In this document: piece after piece, positions 1 through 8,839 of the stretch | Layout of the letters: each line of letters starts with the position of its first letter | Numbering within the stretch: position 1 is the stretch's first letter | Source of the DNA: DASUPK01 sp963743575 | GTDB taxonomy: Bacteria > Actinomycetota > Thermoleophilia > Solirubrobacterales > 70-9 | Assembly: GCA_963743575.1 (NCBI GenBank) | Contig: CAVUQC010000007.1 | Location: forward strand, 868,001-932,000 | Reading direction: 5' to 3' | Length of the DNA: 64,000 nt | Notes under the pieces: model-generated | Database searches by the model: none | Told to the model about the DNA's origin: nothing | The model's input: the letters and a program-made list of their open reading frames with translations, nothing else | Translations under genes and position numbers: made by a program

Positions 1-764
1 CCTCCGAGATCACCGCCCGGGCCCTCGCCGCCCGCGGGTCGGATGCCGTCTTCATCGCCAACCGCGGCTACAACCGCGCGATCTCCCTGGCGGAGCGCTT
101 CGATGGAAAGGCGGTCCGGATCGATGACCTGCCGGCCCAGCTCGCGGGAGCCGACATCGTCGTCTCCGCGACCAATTCACCGCACCACCTGATCGAGCGC
201 TCAGAGCTCGCGGTGATCATGGGCGAACGCGATTCGCGGCCCCTGCTGCTGATCGACCTCGCCGTGCCCCGCGACATCGACCCCGAGATCCGTGAGATGG
301 AGGGGGTCAGCCTCTACGACGTTGACGAAGTCCAGGCGATCGTCGAGCAGAACGCCTCCGGCCGTGAGGTGGAGGCGCGCCACGCGAGCGGGATCCTCGA
401 CTCCGAGCTCGCCCGCTTCGAGCAGTGGCTGGGCGCCCAGGAGGTGATGCCGACAGTCGCCGCGTTGCGCGAGCGCGCCGACGCAATCGTCTCCCAGGTC
501 CTCTCGGAGAACGCGACCCGCTGGGAGAGCCTCTCTACCACCGACCGCGAGCGGATCGAGCAGATGGCCCGCGCGATCGCCAACCGCCTCCTGCACGAGC
601 CGACCGTGAGGATCAAGGGGATGGCCGACCGCGAGGACGCCTATCTCCAGGTCAGCGTCCTCCGCGAGCTCTTCGGGCTCGACGCCGGGACCGAGCCGGG
701 TCGCACCGAGGGGGCGCACGTTGCTTCCCTCGACGAGCGCCGTCGTCGCAGCGAACGCAGCTGA
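1..764 (+). CDS. hemA: Glutamyl-tRNA reductase, C-terminal part (cut by window edge)
   Basis: Glutamyl-tRNA reductase reduces Glu-tRNA to glutamate-1-semialdehyde with NADPH, the first step of C5-pathway haem synthesis. The gene enters from the left edge and is open from position 3, giving about 253 residues. The visible part begins in the NADPH-binding Rossmann domain (ANRGYNRA, VVSATNSPHHLI, then LLIDLAVPRDIDPEI, a family hallmark). It continues into the helical dimerisation domain (VDEVQAIVEQN, ARFEQWL, RIEQMARAIANRLLHEPT). The N-terminal catalytic Cys domain lies outside the window. hemC follows 7 nt after the stop, so the genes form one operon. The tail after LRELFGLD is short and charged, as is usual. 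Confidence 0.95.
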   Translation, partial: SEITARALAARGSDAVFIANRGYNRAISLAERFDGKAVRIDDLPAQLAGADIVVSATNSPHHLIERSELAVIMGERDSRPLLLIDLAVPRDIDPEIREMEGVSLYDVDEVQAIVEQNASGREVEARHASGILDSELARFEQWLGAQEVMPTVAALRERADAIVSQVLSENATRWESLSTTDRERIEQMARAIANRLLHEPTVRIKGMADREDAYLQVSVLRELFGLDAGTEPGRTEGAHVASLDERRRRSERS

Positions 765-771
765 GGCGGCG

Positions 772-1671
772 ATGACTGAGCCACCGCTTCGGCTCGGCAC
801 GCGGGGAAGCACGCTGGCCCTCGTTCAGGCGAAGGCGGTCGCCAAGGAGCTCGGCGGCGCCGAGATTGTCCCGATCAAGACCGCCGACGGCGACATCGGG
901 GATAAGGCCCGCTTCGTCAGGGCCATCGAGCAGGCACTGCTGGACGGGGAGGTCGACCTGGCGGTGCACTCGGCCAAGGACCTTCCCTCCGAGTTGCCCG
1001 CCGGGCTGGAGATCGCCGGGGTCACCGCCCGCGAGGATGCGCGGGACGCATACGTGGGGAGCGTGGGCTCCCTCGGCAAGGTGCCGGAGGGATCGCGGAT
1101 CGGGACCTCCAGCCTGCGCCGCCGTGCCCAGATCCTGGGGCTGCGGCCCGACCTCGAGGTGGTCGAGATCCGTGGCAACGTCGACACGAGGCTGGCCAAG
1201 CTCGAGGCGGGCGACTACGACGGGCTGGTCCTGGCGGCCGCGGGACTGCGCCGGCTGGGGAGAGCCGAGCAGATCTCGTTCTGCCTCGAGCTCGACGAGC
1301 TCGTCCCATCCCCGGGCCAGGGCGCACTGGCGATCGAGGCGGCCCACGCCGCGGACCGGCCGGTGACCGCCGCCGAGTCGATCACCGACCGTGGCGCCCT
1401 CGGCACGCTGAGCGCGGAACGAGCGCTGGTGGCCGCCCTCGACGCAAGCTGCAACACACCGCTCGGCGCGCACGCGACCCTCCAGCAGGGCGGGCGGATG
1501 CGGCTGCGCACCTTCTGCGGCCTCCCCGACGGGAGCGAGTGGATCCGGGACGAGCTCGAGACCGACGCCTCGGAGCCCGAGGCGCTCGGTACGGCGCTCG
1601 CGGAGCGGATTACCTCGGCGGGCGCGAAGGACATCCTCGCCCGTGCCGAGAAGATGGCGGTCGGAGCATGA
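772..1671 (+). CDS. hemC: Hydroxymethylbilane synthase (porphobilinogen deaminase)
   Basis: This cytosolic enzyme polymerises four porphobilinogens into hydroxymethylbilane. The 299-residue product has the usual length. Family motifs visible are LGTRGS (8-13), HSAKDLP (66-72), GTSSLRR (111-117), RGNVDTR (134-140) and PGQGALA (181-187). The dipyrromethane cofactor cysteine is most likely C227 in DASCNTPLGAH. I chose ATG 772 because the protein family starts directly with the strand before LGTRGS. An upstream TTG at 721 would add 17 residues that overlap hemA. The stop overlaps the next start (ATGA at 1668), which indicates translational coupling to cobA/hemD. Confidence 0.97.
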   Translation: MTEPPLRLGTRGSTLALVQAKAVAKELGGAEIVPIKTADGDIGDKARFVRAIEQALLDGEVDLAVHSAKDLPSELPAGLEIAGVTAREDARDAYVGSVGSLGKVPEGSRIGTSSLRRRAQILGLRPDLEVVEIRGNVDTRLAKLEAGDYDGLVLAAAGLRRLGRAEQISFCLELDELVPSPGQGALAIEAAHAADRPVTAAESITDRGALGTLSAERALVAALDASCNTPLGAHATLQQGGRMRLRTFCGLPDGSEWIRDELETDASEPEALGTALAERITSAGAKDILARAEKMAVGA

Positions 1672-3188
1672 GCGCGGCGCCCGGCATCGTCTACCTGGTC
1701 GGTGCGGGCCCCGGGGACCCCGGGCTGATGACGACCCGCTCCCTGGAGCTGATCGTCGCGGCGGACGTGATCGTCCACGATCGCCTCATTCCCCGAGAGG
1801 CTCTCGCGCCCGCCCGGCCCGAGGCGGAGCTGATCTACGTCGGCAAGGAGCCGGGCTCGGCGAGCGTCCCGCAGGAGGGGATCGCCGACCTGCTGGTCGA
1901 CCGGGCGAGAAAGGGCAATCTCGTCGTCCGGCTGAAGGGCGGCGATCCGTTCGTCTTCGGCCGCGGCGGCGAGGAGGCGGAGGCGCTGGCCGATGCCGAG
2001 ATTCCCTTCGAGGTGGTTCCCGGGATCACGGCCGGGGTGGCCGCCCCCGCCTACGCCGGGATCCCGGTCACCCATCGCGACGACGCGTCCGCGGTGGCCT
2101 TCGTCACCGGCCACGAGGATCCGGAGAAGGAGGACTCGGCGCTCGACTACGAGGCTCTTGCGCGCTTTCCAGGGACACTCGTCTTCTACATGGGCGTCAA
2201 GGCGCTTCCGCGGATCGCCGAGGCCCTGATCGGGGCCGGCCGCGCCGGAGCGGAGCCGGCCGCGGTGGTGGAGCGCGGCACGTTGCCGGGCCAGCGCACG
2301 GTGACCGCCCCGCTCGAGGGGATCGCCTCCGCCGCGGAGGAGGCGAACATCCGCCCCCCCTCGGTGACCGTCGTCGGCCCGGTCGCCGCGCGCCGCGAGC
2401 AGATCGCCTGGCTCGAGCGCCGCCCGCTGCACGGCAAGAAGGTGGTGGTCACCAGGGCGCGCGCCCAGGCGAGCGGACTGGCGCGCCAGCTCGACGCCCT
2501 CGGGGCGGAGCCCATCGAGCTTCCGGCGATCCGAATCGAGCCTCGGATCGACTCCAGGGAGGTCCGAGAGGCGATCGAGAGCCTCCACACCTATGCGCTG
2601 GTCTGCATCACCAGCCCGAACGGCGCGAATCTGCTCTTCGAGGCGATGGCGGAGCAAGGCCGCGACTCCCGCGCCCTCGCCAACGCCAGCGTCGCGGCGA
2701 TCGGCGCCGGGACCGAGGCCGCCCTCGCGACGGGCGGCATCCTCGCCGACATCGTGCCTGAGCGGTTCGTTGCGGAGGAACTGGTCGAGGAGCTCAACAA
2801 GCTCAAGCTGCAGGGCAAGCCGGTGCTGATCGCGCGAGCGGCCGAGGCCAGGGAGCTGTTGCCTGAGGCGCTGCGCAAGCGCGGTGCGGAGGTCGACGAG
2901 GTCGCCCTCTACGAAACGGTGGCCGAGGCCCCCGATCCGGAGGAGCTCGAGCGCGCCCGCGACGCGGACTTCATCACCTTCACCTCCTCGTCCACGGTCC
3001 GCAATTTCCTGGCGGCGAGCGAGAATGGCATCCCCGAGGGAGCCAGGGTCATCTCGATCGGGCCGATCACGAGCGAGGCAATCCGTGAAGCGGGCCTCAC
3101 CGTAGATGTGGAGGCTGAGAGACACGACATCGACGGACTCGTGGAGGCGCTCCTGGACGCGGTGGCAGAGGCAGGCCAGCGCGATTGA
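1668..3188 (+). CDS. cobA/hemD: Fused uroporphyrinogen-III C-methyltransferase / uroporphyrinogen-III synthase
   Basis: The 506-residue protein joins two consecutive tetrapyrrole activities. Residues 1-250 are a SAM-dependent precorrin-2-forming methyltransferase, with VGAGPGDPGL (11-20), RLKGGDPFVFGRG (about 88-100) and VPGIT with PVTHR. Residues from about 255 (HGKKVVVTRARAQASGLA) to the end are a HemD cyclase domain, with CITSPNGANLL and a late FTSSSTVRNF motif. HemD closes hydroxymethylbilane to uroporphyrinogen III and the CobA half methylates it toward sirohaem or cobalamin. This fusion is known in Firmicutes and Actinobacteria. The ATG overlaps the hemC stop by 4 nt. No CysG dehydrogenase/chelatase part is present. 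Confidence 0.96.
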   Translation: MSAAPGIVYLVGAGPGDPGLMTTRSLELIVAADVIVHDRLIPREALAPARPEAELIYVGKEPGSASVPQEGIADLLVDRARKGNLVVRLKGGDPFVFGRGGEEAEALADAEIPFEVVPGITAGVAAPAYAGIPVTHRDDASAVAFVTGHEDPEKEDSALDYEALARFPGTLVFYMGVKALPRIAEALIGAGRAGAEPAAVVERGTLPGQRTVTAPLEGIASAAEEANIRPPSVTVVGPVAARREQIAWLERRPLHGKKVVVTRARAQASGLARQLDALGAEPIELPAIRIEPRIDSREVREAIESLHTYALVCITSPNGANLLFEAMAEQGRDSRALANASVAAIGAGTEAALATGGILADIVPERFVAEELVEELNKLKLQGKPVLIARAAEARELLPEALRKRGAEVDEVALYETVAEAPDPEELERARDADFITFTSSSTVRNFLAASENGIPEGARVISIGPITSEAIREAGLTVDVEAERHDIDGLVEALLDAVAEAGQRD

Positions 3189-3221
3189 GAGCCTCTCCAT
3201 ACCCATCAGAGGGAGATTCAG

Positions 3222-4037
3222 ATGAAAGGCTGGATGCCAAAGCTTCTCCTCGTCACCGCAGCAGCGGTGACCGCACTGCTCGGCAGCAGCGCCAGCGCCT
3301 TCGCCGGCACCGCTGACTACACGAGCACGGGGACCTTCGGAGTCCCGAACAACACGGGCCAGGCGGGAATCCCATCGCAGGTGTTCGTGCCGCCGGGGCG
3401 CACTCCCGTGCAGAGCCTGGAGCTGACCAAGGTCATGCCGAGCTACGGCGGCGGCGGCGGTCAGGACCTTCAGTTGCGGCTGAAGAGCCCGAACGGCCCC
3501 GACATCCACATCCTGAACCTCGGGTGCACCACCTACCCGAATACCTCGGCCTTCACGATCAGCGACACGGCGAGCCTATCCGTGGACACGCCGGCCTTCT
3601 GCACCGCCCTGGCCGGGGCGCCCGCGACCACCAGCGCCAAGCCGTCTGAGCCTCTCTCGGCCTTCAACGGCCAGTCGAGCGGCGGAGTCTGGACCGTGAC
3701 GGTCGTGGACGCGGGCATCAACGCCACCCAGGGCACCTGGAACGGGTGGAGGCTGTCGATCAACCATGCCAACCCGACGCTCACGGTCGCCAAGGCCCCC
3801 TTCAAGTCGAAGGGCAAGTTCGCGCTGAGCGCGACCTGCAACGCCGACTGCACCGTCACGACCGGGGGCGCGGCAAAGGCGGCGACCACGAAGGTCGCCC
3901 AGAACATCCCGGGCGTGATCGTGGCTTCGCCGACCAAGAAGGCGAAGAAGAAGGGCAAAGGCAGCGTCACGCTGACCGCCAAGGATCAGACGGGCGGCAC
4001 GGCGACGACGTCGATCAACCTCAAGGTCGGCAAGTAG
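3222..4037 (+). CDS. Secreted protein with a proprotein-convertase P-like beta domain
   Basis: The 271-residue product begins with a classical signal peptide (basic MKGWMPK, hydrophobic LLLVTAAAVTALLG, probable cleavage after SASAFA near residue 28). Residues about 35-185 resemble the P/Homo B jelly-roll domain: VQSLELTKV, QDLQLRLKSPNG, then LSAFNGQSSGGVWTVTVVD and a GTWNGWRLSI ending that is typical of that fold. The remainder is a beta-rich tail with a Lys/Gly-rich stretch (KKAKKKGKGS, about 243-252). No protease domain is attached, so it is not a convertase. The fold suggests a binding or structural role outside the cell. A GGGAG Shine-Dalgarno precedes ATG 3222. Function is otherwise unknown. 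Confidence 0.72.
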   Translation: MKGWMPKLLLVTAAAVTALLGSSASAFAGTADYTSTGTFGVPNNTGQAGIPSQVFVPPGRTPVQSLELTKVMPSYGGGGGQDLQLRLKSPNGPDIHILNLGCTTYPNTSAFTISDTASLSVDTPAFCTALAGAPATTSAKPSEPLSAFNGQSSGGVWTVTVVDAGINATQGTWNGWRLSINHANPTLTVAKAPFKSKGKFALSATCNADCTVTTGGAAKAATTKVAQNIPGVIVASPTKKAKKKGKGSVTLTAKDQTGGTATTSINLKVGK

Positions 4038-4056
4038 CGAGACATAGGATTCGGCC

Positions 4057-4872
4057 GTGGCGACGCCGCGGCCGATCACGTTCCTCTCCGACTACGGGTA
4101 CGAGGACGAATTTGCAGGGGTGTGCCGGGCGGTGATCTCCCAGATCGCCCCCGGCGCACCCCTGATCGACCTGACTCACGGGATCTCGCGGCAGGACATC
4201 CGCCAGGGCGCGATCGCCCTCGCGAACGCGCTGCCCTCCTGCCCGCCGGGCGTCCACGTCGCCGTCGTCGATCCGGGCGTGGGCTCCGAGCGGCGCGCCG
4301 TTGCAGTCGCGGCCGCCGAGGGCCGCTTCCTGGTCGGCCCGGACAACGGGCTGCTCTCCCGCGCACTCGACCGGCTGGGCGGTGGCCTCGACGCCGTCGA
4401 ACTCTCCCGCTCGCCCTTCCGGCTGGAGCCGGTCTCGGCCACCTTCCACGGTCGCGACCTGTTCGCGCCGGTGGCCGCGCACCTCTCTCTCGGCGCCCGT
4501 CTCGAGGAGGCCGGCGAGGCGATCGACCCGGCCTCGCTGACCGCCCTCGAGCTGCCGTCGCCGAAGATCTCCGAGAAGGAGGTCGTTGCGCACGCGATCC
4601 ACCAGGACAGCTACGGCAACGTCACCCTCGACCTCGACGCCGCGATGCTTCCCGACGGACCGATCCGGCCCGGTGACGCCGTCGAGGTGCGCGCCCCCGA
4701 CGGCCGCTTCAAGGGCACCTGGGCGCAGACCTTCGCCGACGTCGCGCCGTCCGACATCCTGCTCTTCGAGGATTCGTCGGGCACGCTCGCGCTGGCGGTA
4801 AACGGGGGTAGCGCGGCCGGGCTGATGAACCTGCAGCCGGACGGCGAGGTCACCCTCAGGCCACTGAAGTGA
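4057..4872 (+). CDS. SAM hydroxide adenosyltransferase family protein (DUF62)
   Basis: This 271-residue protein is full length for the SAM_adeno_trans (DUF62) family, which hydrolyses S-adenosylmethionine to adenosine and methionine and is related to the fluorinase/chlorinase. The conserved opening ITFLSDYG is at residues 7-14. DLTHGI and VAVVDPGVG follow, with PDNGLLS in the middle, and GRDLFAPVAAHLS marks the end of the N-terminal domain. The C-terminal beta-barrel carries DSYGNV. The GTG start at 4057 follows the previous stop by 19 nt. A biotin ligase gene follows 27 nt later. There is no halogenase-specific context, so simple SAM hydrolysis is the conservative call. Confidence 0.88.
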   Translation: MATPRPITFLSDYGYEDEFAGVCRAVISQIAPGAPLIDLTHGISRQDIRQGAIALANALPSCPPGVHVAVVDPGVGSERRAVAVAAAEGRFLVGPDNGLLSRALDRLGGGLDAVELSRSPFRLEPVSATFHGRDLFAPVAAHLSLGARLEEAGEAIDPASLTALELPSPKISEKEVVAHAIHQDSYGNVTLDLDAAMLPDGPIRPGDAVEVRAPDGRFKGTWAQTFADVAPSDILLFEDSSGTLALAVNGGSAAGLMNLQPDGEVTLRPLK

Positions 4873-4899
4873 CCGTCCATTAAGGAGTCTGACCCCTCA

Positions 4900-5634
4900 A
4901 TGTTTGGTCTACTCCACCGGCACTTTCGCGTCACCGACTCCACCAACGAGCGGGCCAAGCAGCTCGCGATGGCGGGGGCACCCGGTGGCCTGGTCGTCAC
5001 CGCCGACGAGCAGTCGGCGGGGAGAGGCCGCCGCGGGAATGCATGGTTCGCCCCCGCGGGGTCCTGCCTGCTCTACTCGGCGCTGGTCCGGCCCTTCGCC
5101 GCTGACGACGCGCCGCTACTGCCTCTGGCGGTGCCGGTCGCGGTCTGTGAGGCGGCCGAGTCCGTCGCCCCGGTTCGCTGCCAGGTGAAGTGGCCGAACG
5201 ACGTCTGGATCGACGAGCGCAAGGTTTCCGGCGTGCTGGTCGAGGCGCGGCCGGACGAGGGCTGGGCCGTCATCGGGGTCGGCCTCAACGTCGCCATCAG
5301 GGAGAACGAGTTCCCGCCCGGGCTTCGCGACCGAGCGATCTCGCTGCTTCCCACCGAGGCCGAGGGCGGGCTGCCGCCCGGCGGATCGCCCGGCGTGAAG
5401 CGATCCCTCGAGACCCTCAACGAGACCCTCGGCCGCTGGCTCGAGGCGCCAGACGATGAGGTCCTGAGCGCATACCGGGCACGCGACGCCCTCAGCGGCA
5501 AGCGAATCTCCTGGGGCAGCGGCTCGGGAGTGGCCAAGGAGATCGACGAGCATGGGCACTTGGTGGTGGAGAGGACCGACGGCGAGCGCGTAACGCTCGG
5601 CGCCGGGGAGGTCCACCTGGCGGTCGAGAGCTAG
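4900..5634 (+). CDS. birA: Biotin--[acetyl-CoA-carboxylase] ligase, monofunctional
   Basis: The enzyme activates biotin as biotinyl-AMP and attaches it to the biotin carrier lysine of carboxylases. Visible motifs are DSTNERAKQ near the N-terminus, the biotinyl-AMP loop QSAGRGRRGNAW, KWPNDVW, and KVSGVLVEA followed by VIGVGLNV. At 244 residues it lacks the N-terminal helix-turn-helix of E. coli BirA, so it should not act as a repressor. ATG 4900 is preceded by an AAGGAG Shine-Dalgarno (4882-4887). The 3' end overlaps the convergent thioesterase gene by 4 nt. Confidence 0.95.
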   Translation: MFGLLHRHFRVTDSTNERAKQLAMAGAPGGLVVTADEQSAGRGRRGNAWFAPAGSCLLYSALVRPFAADDAPLLPLAVPVAVCEAAESVAPVRCQVKWPNDVWIDERKVSGVLVEARPDEGWAVIGVGLNVAIRENEFPPGLRDRAISLLPTEAEGGLPPGGSPGVKRSLETLNETLGRWLEAPDDEVLSAYRARDALSGKRISWGSGSGVAKEIDEHGHLVVERTDGERVTLGAGEVHLAVES

Positions 5635-6062
5635 CCGGGCTGAGGGCGGCGAATCGCGGCCGTCGCCGTGGCGGTGGCGACCAGCTCGCCGTCGGAGTCA
5701 TGCAGCTCACCGGCGAGAAAGGCGACGTCCTTGCCGCGTCTCACGATCCGCCCTGTTCCGCGGAGCTCGCCGGGCGCGGCGGGGCGGAGGAATTGGATGT
5801 GCAGGTCGGTGGTCGGCGCCCACTCGCCCTCACCGAGGGTTGCGACCAGGGCCGGACCCAGGGTGTCGTCGAGCATCGCCGCCAGGAAGCCTCCCTGGAC
5901 CGTCCCGGCCGGATTCAGGAACCGTTCCGTCGCCGTGAAGGCGACCTCGATGGTCCCCTGATCCGGATCGACCTCGACCAGCTTCCAGCCGAGCAGCTCG
6001 GCGGCAGGCGGAGGATCCGCTCGGCCCTCCATCACGTCCCAGAACGGCCCCCGGCGAGCCAA
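5631..6062 (-). CDS. PaaI/YdiI-like hotdog-fold acyl-CoA thioesterase
   Basis: The 143-residue product is a single hotdog domain. The typical core NPAGTVQGGFLAAMLDDTLG contains the Asn and Gly-Gly of the active-site region. It is followed by TDLHIQFLRPAAPGELRGTG and a closing GELHDSDGELVATATAT. Such enzymes hydrolyse acyl-CoA thioesters, often aromatic ones; the real substrate cannot be read from sequence. I took TTG 6062 because relatives start with an FW-D-MEGR segment. An ATG ten codons downstream is possible. The gene begins 3 nt after the helicase stop on the same strand, so the two are probably co-transcribed. Confidence 0.85.
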   Translation of the reverse strand: MARRGPFWDVMEGRADPPPAAELLGWKLVEVDPDQGTIEVAFTATERFLNPAGTVQGGFLAAMLDDTLGPALVATLGEGEWAPTTDLHIQFLRPAAPGELRGTGRIVRRGKDVAFLAGELHDSDGELVATATATAAIRRPQPG

Positions 6063-6065
6063 GGC

Positions 6066-8738
6066 CTAGGACTCGTCGGCGGCCTCGGCGGCCTCGAGCT
6101 CGTCAGGGCCGGCGGCGACGCCGTTCTCGTCGCCATCCGTGTCGAGCTCCTCGACATCGTGCGCGTCGGTGTGGTCGTCCACCTGCCTGCCGTTCGTCTC
6201 GGCCCTCGCGCCATTCTTCTTGGAGGCGTTTCCGTTCTTTGAGCCGCCCTTGCGCTTGCGGCGGCGGCGCTTGCCGCCCGCCTTCGGGAAGTTGCGGAGC
6301 AGCTCGCGGGCGACCGCCGAGGGCTTGCGAGCGGCGCGCATGCGCGCACCGCGCAGGACCTCCTCGCCCTCGGGCGTATGGGCGACCCCGGCGGCAAGCA
6401 GGGCAGCCGCGAGACGGCGATCCTGGTTGCGAGCGGCGTGAACCAGGCGGCGTGCGTTGCGGCCGTGGGCGCGGCCGGAGGAATTGACCAGCAGGCCGAG
6501 CAGGCGCTTGGTCTCGGGCCAGCGCTGCACGGCGTATTCCTCGTGCAGGTCGCGGGTGTACTCCGCGAGCCTCCAGACCCAGGCCTGAGCCTGGTCGCGT
6601 CGCCCGATGCGCCGCTCGGCGAGCGCCTCGAGCATGATCTTGGTGCCGGCGCGACGATCGTCGCGGGGCCAGGTGCCGATCGTGTCGATCGCGTCGTCGA
6701 AGGCATCGGCGTCCCGTAGAGCGGCGATCTCCACCAGCGCCTTGAGCCGCAACTGCTGGTTGCGGTTCCGCTGCACGCAGGTGAGCAGGAAGCGGCGGCG
6801 GAGCTCCTTGGTCTGGTCGTTCTGGAGCATCGCCTTGGCGCGTCGCCAGCCCGAGGGATTGACGCGGGCGCCGGCGAGCGCCGCCCAGACGTGCTGCTCG
6901 GAGTGGTTCAGGTTCTCGACCGCGATCCGCCAGAGCTCACGCTCCAGGACGCGCAGGCGGTGTTCTGACTTGTCGGAGACGGGCACGACCCGCTTCTCGA
7001 CCCGGACCCGTCGCCCGCGGCCTCGCCGCACCGGTCCGACGACGATCGCGCCGCCCCGGTAGACGTCGCGATCGAGCAGGCTGTGCAGCGTGACGATCGT
7101 CTCGTCGTGGGTCGTGGCCGGGTGGACGAGGTCGATCACCAGGCCAGCCTCCTTGCCGGGGTTCCGGCGGGTGACACGCCCGACCCGCTGCTGGTAGACG
7201 CGGCGCGAGGCGGTCGGAGCCAGATGCATGCAGATGGTGGCGCGCGGAGAGTTCCAGCCTTCGGCGAGGAGCATCGCGTTGCAGAGCACATCCACCTCGC
7301 CTCGCTCGAATCCGGCCAGGATCTCGGCCAGCTCGCGCTTCGGGGTCTCGCCGGAGACGGCGCGAGCGTTGATGCCCGCGTCCTGGAAGGCCTTGGCGAC
7401 GTTCTTGGCGTGCTTGACGCCGGCGGTGTAGACGACGCCAGGCACGCGGCGGAAGCGCGAGCGATAGAGGTCCGCGATCGCGACGTTGAACGGAGCCTGG
7501 TCGAGCAGCTTGGCGAGCTCCTCCTGGTCGAAGTCCTGATCCACCTCGCCCTTGCGCAGCGGCACCTTGGCGATCGTCCGAACGCCCGGGCCTGGCGGGA
7601 TCCGGACGCACCGCAGCGGCGCGATCACGCCGCGGCGGGCGGCCTGCGCGAGGTCGAAGCGGGAAGTCTGGGTGGGGAATAGGTCCGCGACGTGACGCGC
7701 GATCAGCGCGCCGGTCGCGGTCATGCCGATGAAGACGGGGCCGACCCAGGCGCGGATGCAGCCGCTGGTCTTCTCGCCCAGGGCGGTGTGGGCCTCGTCG
7801 CAGATAACGATCGAGTACGCGTCGGAGATCCGGCTCGCGTTGCGGACGAACCACTGATAGGTCTCGACGGTGACCGGGCCGTAGGGATGGTCGGCGCCGT
7901 CGAGCAGGGGCGGCGAGAGGCGGTCGGCGTAGCCGCGATCGGAGATCTCGCCGATGAACTGGTCAACCAGGTTGCGGCGGTGGGTGAGGATCAGGATGCC
8001 GCCCGTGCGGGAGGCCTCGATGAATCCGACGGCGGCGACGGTCTTGCCGGAGCCGGTGGCGTGCTCGAACCAGAAGCGCCTGTCGGCGCCCGGATCCTCC
8101 GGAGCCTCCTCGACGATCTCCTCGTCCTCCTCCTCGACCCAGTCCTCGGCCTCCTCCTCCTCGGTTGCCTCCTCCTCTTCCTCTTCCTCCTCGAGGGCCT
8201 CGGCGGGGGTGTCGGCGTCGCCGTTGCCGGCTGGCTCCTCCTCCTTGAGGGCGGCGGGCGAGCTCCCGTTGCCGTTTCCGTTGCCAGTCCAGCCATGCCC
8301 GTTGAGGCGCTCCTGGACGTCGGCGATCAGCGCGGCGAGTGTCCCGGAGAGAGCGTCGACCTGATGGGCGGAGAGCTCCGCTCCGTCGGCCAGATGCGGT
8401 TCCTCCTCGGAGAGCAGGCGCTCGAGGCCGAGCATGAGGGAGAAGTCGCGGCGCCACTCGATCGACGGCGCCTCGTGGCCCTCGTCGATCTCGGCGAGGG
8501 CGGCATCGAGAGCGCGGCGGCGTGGAGTGCCGGCGGCCAGGTCCTTGGGCTTCTCACCCTCGAGCAGGAACGGCTCGCGCGCGAACTCTCGTGCACGTTC
8601 GATGTCGGCGCTCGTAGGCGCCTTTGCCGCTTTTGCGGCCGGCTTGGTCGTGTCAGCCAATCTGAGGCTCTCTTGATCCGCCGCTCCCCGCCAGTCGAAA
8701 GAATGGCGAGGCGCATTTGGCCTGATCACGGAAGACAC
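6066..8738 (-). CDS. DEAD/DEAH-box (SF2) helicase with acidic low-complexity insertion
   Basis: The protein has up to 890 residues. Helicase motif I is HATGSGKT (GSGKT 229-233), motif II is CDEAH (near 312), motif III GMTATG, and motif VI YQQRVGRVTRR. Residues 1-150 form an N-terminal region with SAHQVDALSGTLAALI, which resembles the helicase Q region. It is separated from motif I by an acidic Gly/Glu-rich stretch (about 150-216). After the RecA pair come about 300 residues rich in Arg/Ala helices. The C-terminus has a basic cluster (GGKRRRRKRKGG) and an acidic end. GTG 8738 is the longest start; TTG 8660, 26 codons in, is equally possible. It is transcribed divergently from the TlpA-like gene. 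Its substrate is unknown. Confidence 0.85.
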   Translation of the reverse strand: MSSVIRPNAPRHSFDWRGAADQESLRLADTTKPAAKAAKAPTSADIERAREFAREPFLLEGEKPKDLAAGTPRRRALDAALAEIDEGHEAPSIEWRRDFSLMLGLERLLSEEEPHLADGAELSAHQVDALSGTLAALIADVQERLNGHGWTGNGNGNGSSPAALKEEEPAGNGDADTPAEALEEEEEEEEATEEEEAEDWVEEEDEEIVEEAPEDPGADRRFWFEHATGSGKTVAAVGFIEASRTGGILILTHRRNLVDQFIGEISDRGYADRLSPPLLDGADHPYGPVTVETYQWFVRNASRISDAYSIVICDEAHTALGEKTSGCIRAWVGPVFIGMTATGALIARHVADLFPTQTSRFDLAQAARRGVIAPLRCVRIPPGPGVRTIAKVPLRKGEVDQDFDQEELAKLLDQAPFNVAIADLYRSRFRRVPGVVYTAGVKHAKNVAKAFQDAGINARAVSGETPKRELAEILAGFERGEVDVLCNAMLLAEGWNSPRATICMHLAPTASRRVYQQRVGRVTRRNPGKEAGLVIDLVHPATTHDETIVTLHSLLDRDVYRGGAIVVGPVRRGRGRRVRVEKRVVPVSDKSEHRLRVLERELWRIAVENLNHSEQHVWAALAGARVNPSGWRRAKAMLQNDQTKELRRRFLLTCVQRNRNQQLRLKALVEIAALRDADAFDDAIDTIGTWPRDDRRAGTKIMLEALAERRIGRRDQAQAWVWRLAEYTRDLHEEYAVQRWPETKRLLGLLVNSSGRAHGRNARRLVHAARNQDRRLAAALLAAGVAHTPEGEEVLRGARMRAARKPSAVARELLRNFPKAGGKRRRRKRKGGSKNGNASKKNGARAETNGRQVDDHTDAHDVEELDTDGDENGVAAGPDELEAAEAADES

Positions 8739-8839
8739 CCGAGATACGGCTGTCCGCTCCGGGCTCTCCCTGGGTCCAGGAACTTGATGGACCGATAGGA
8801 ATTAAAGCACTCTTCATCGACGACCCGTATGTCCTGACA

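Noticed and set aside
1215..3509. Long minus-strand open frame opposite hemC and cobA/hemD
   Set aside because: It is rich in Arg/Gly/Leu/Asp shadows of high-GC codons, has no recognisable domain, and lies fully antisense to well-identified genes.
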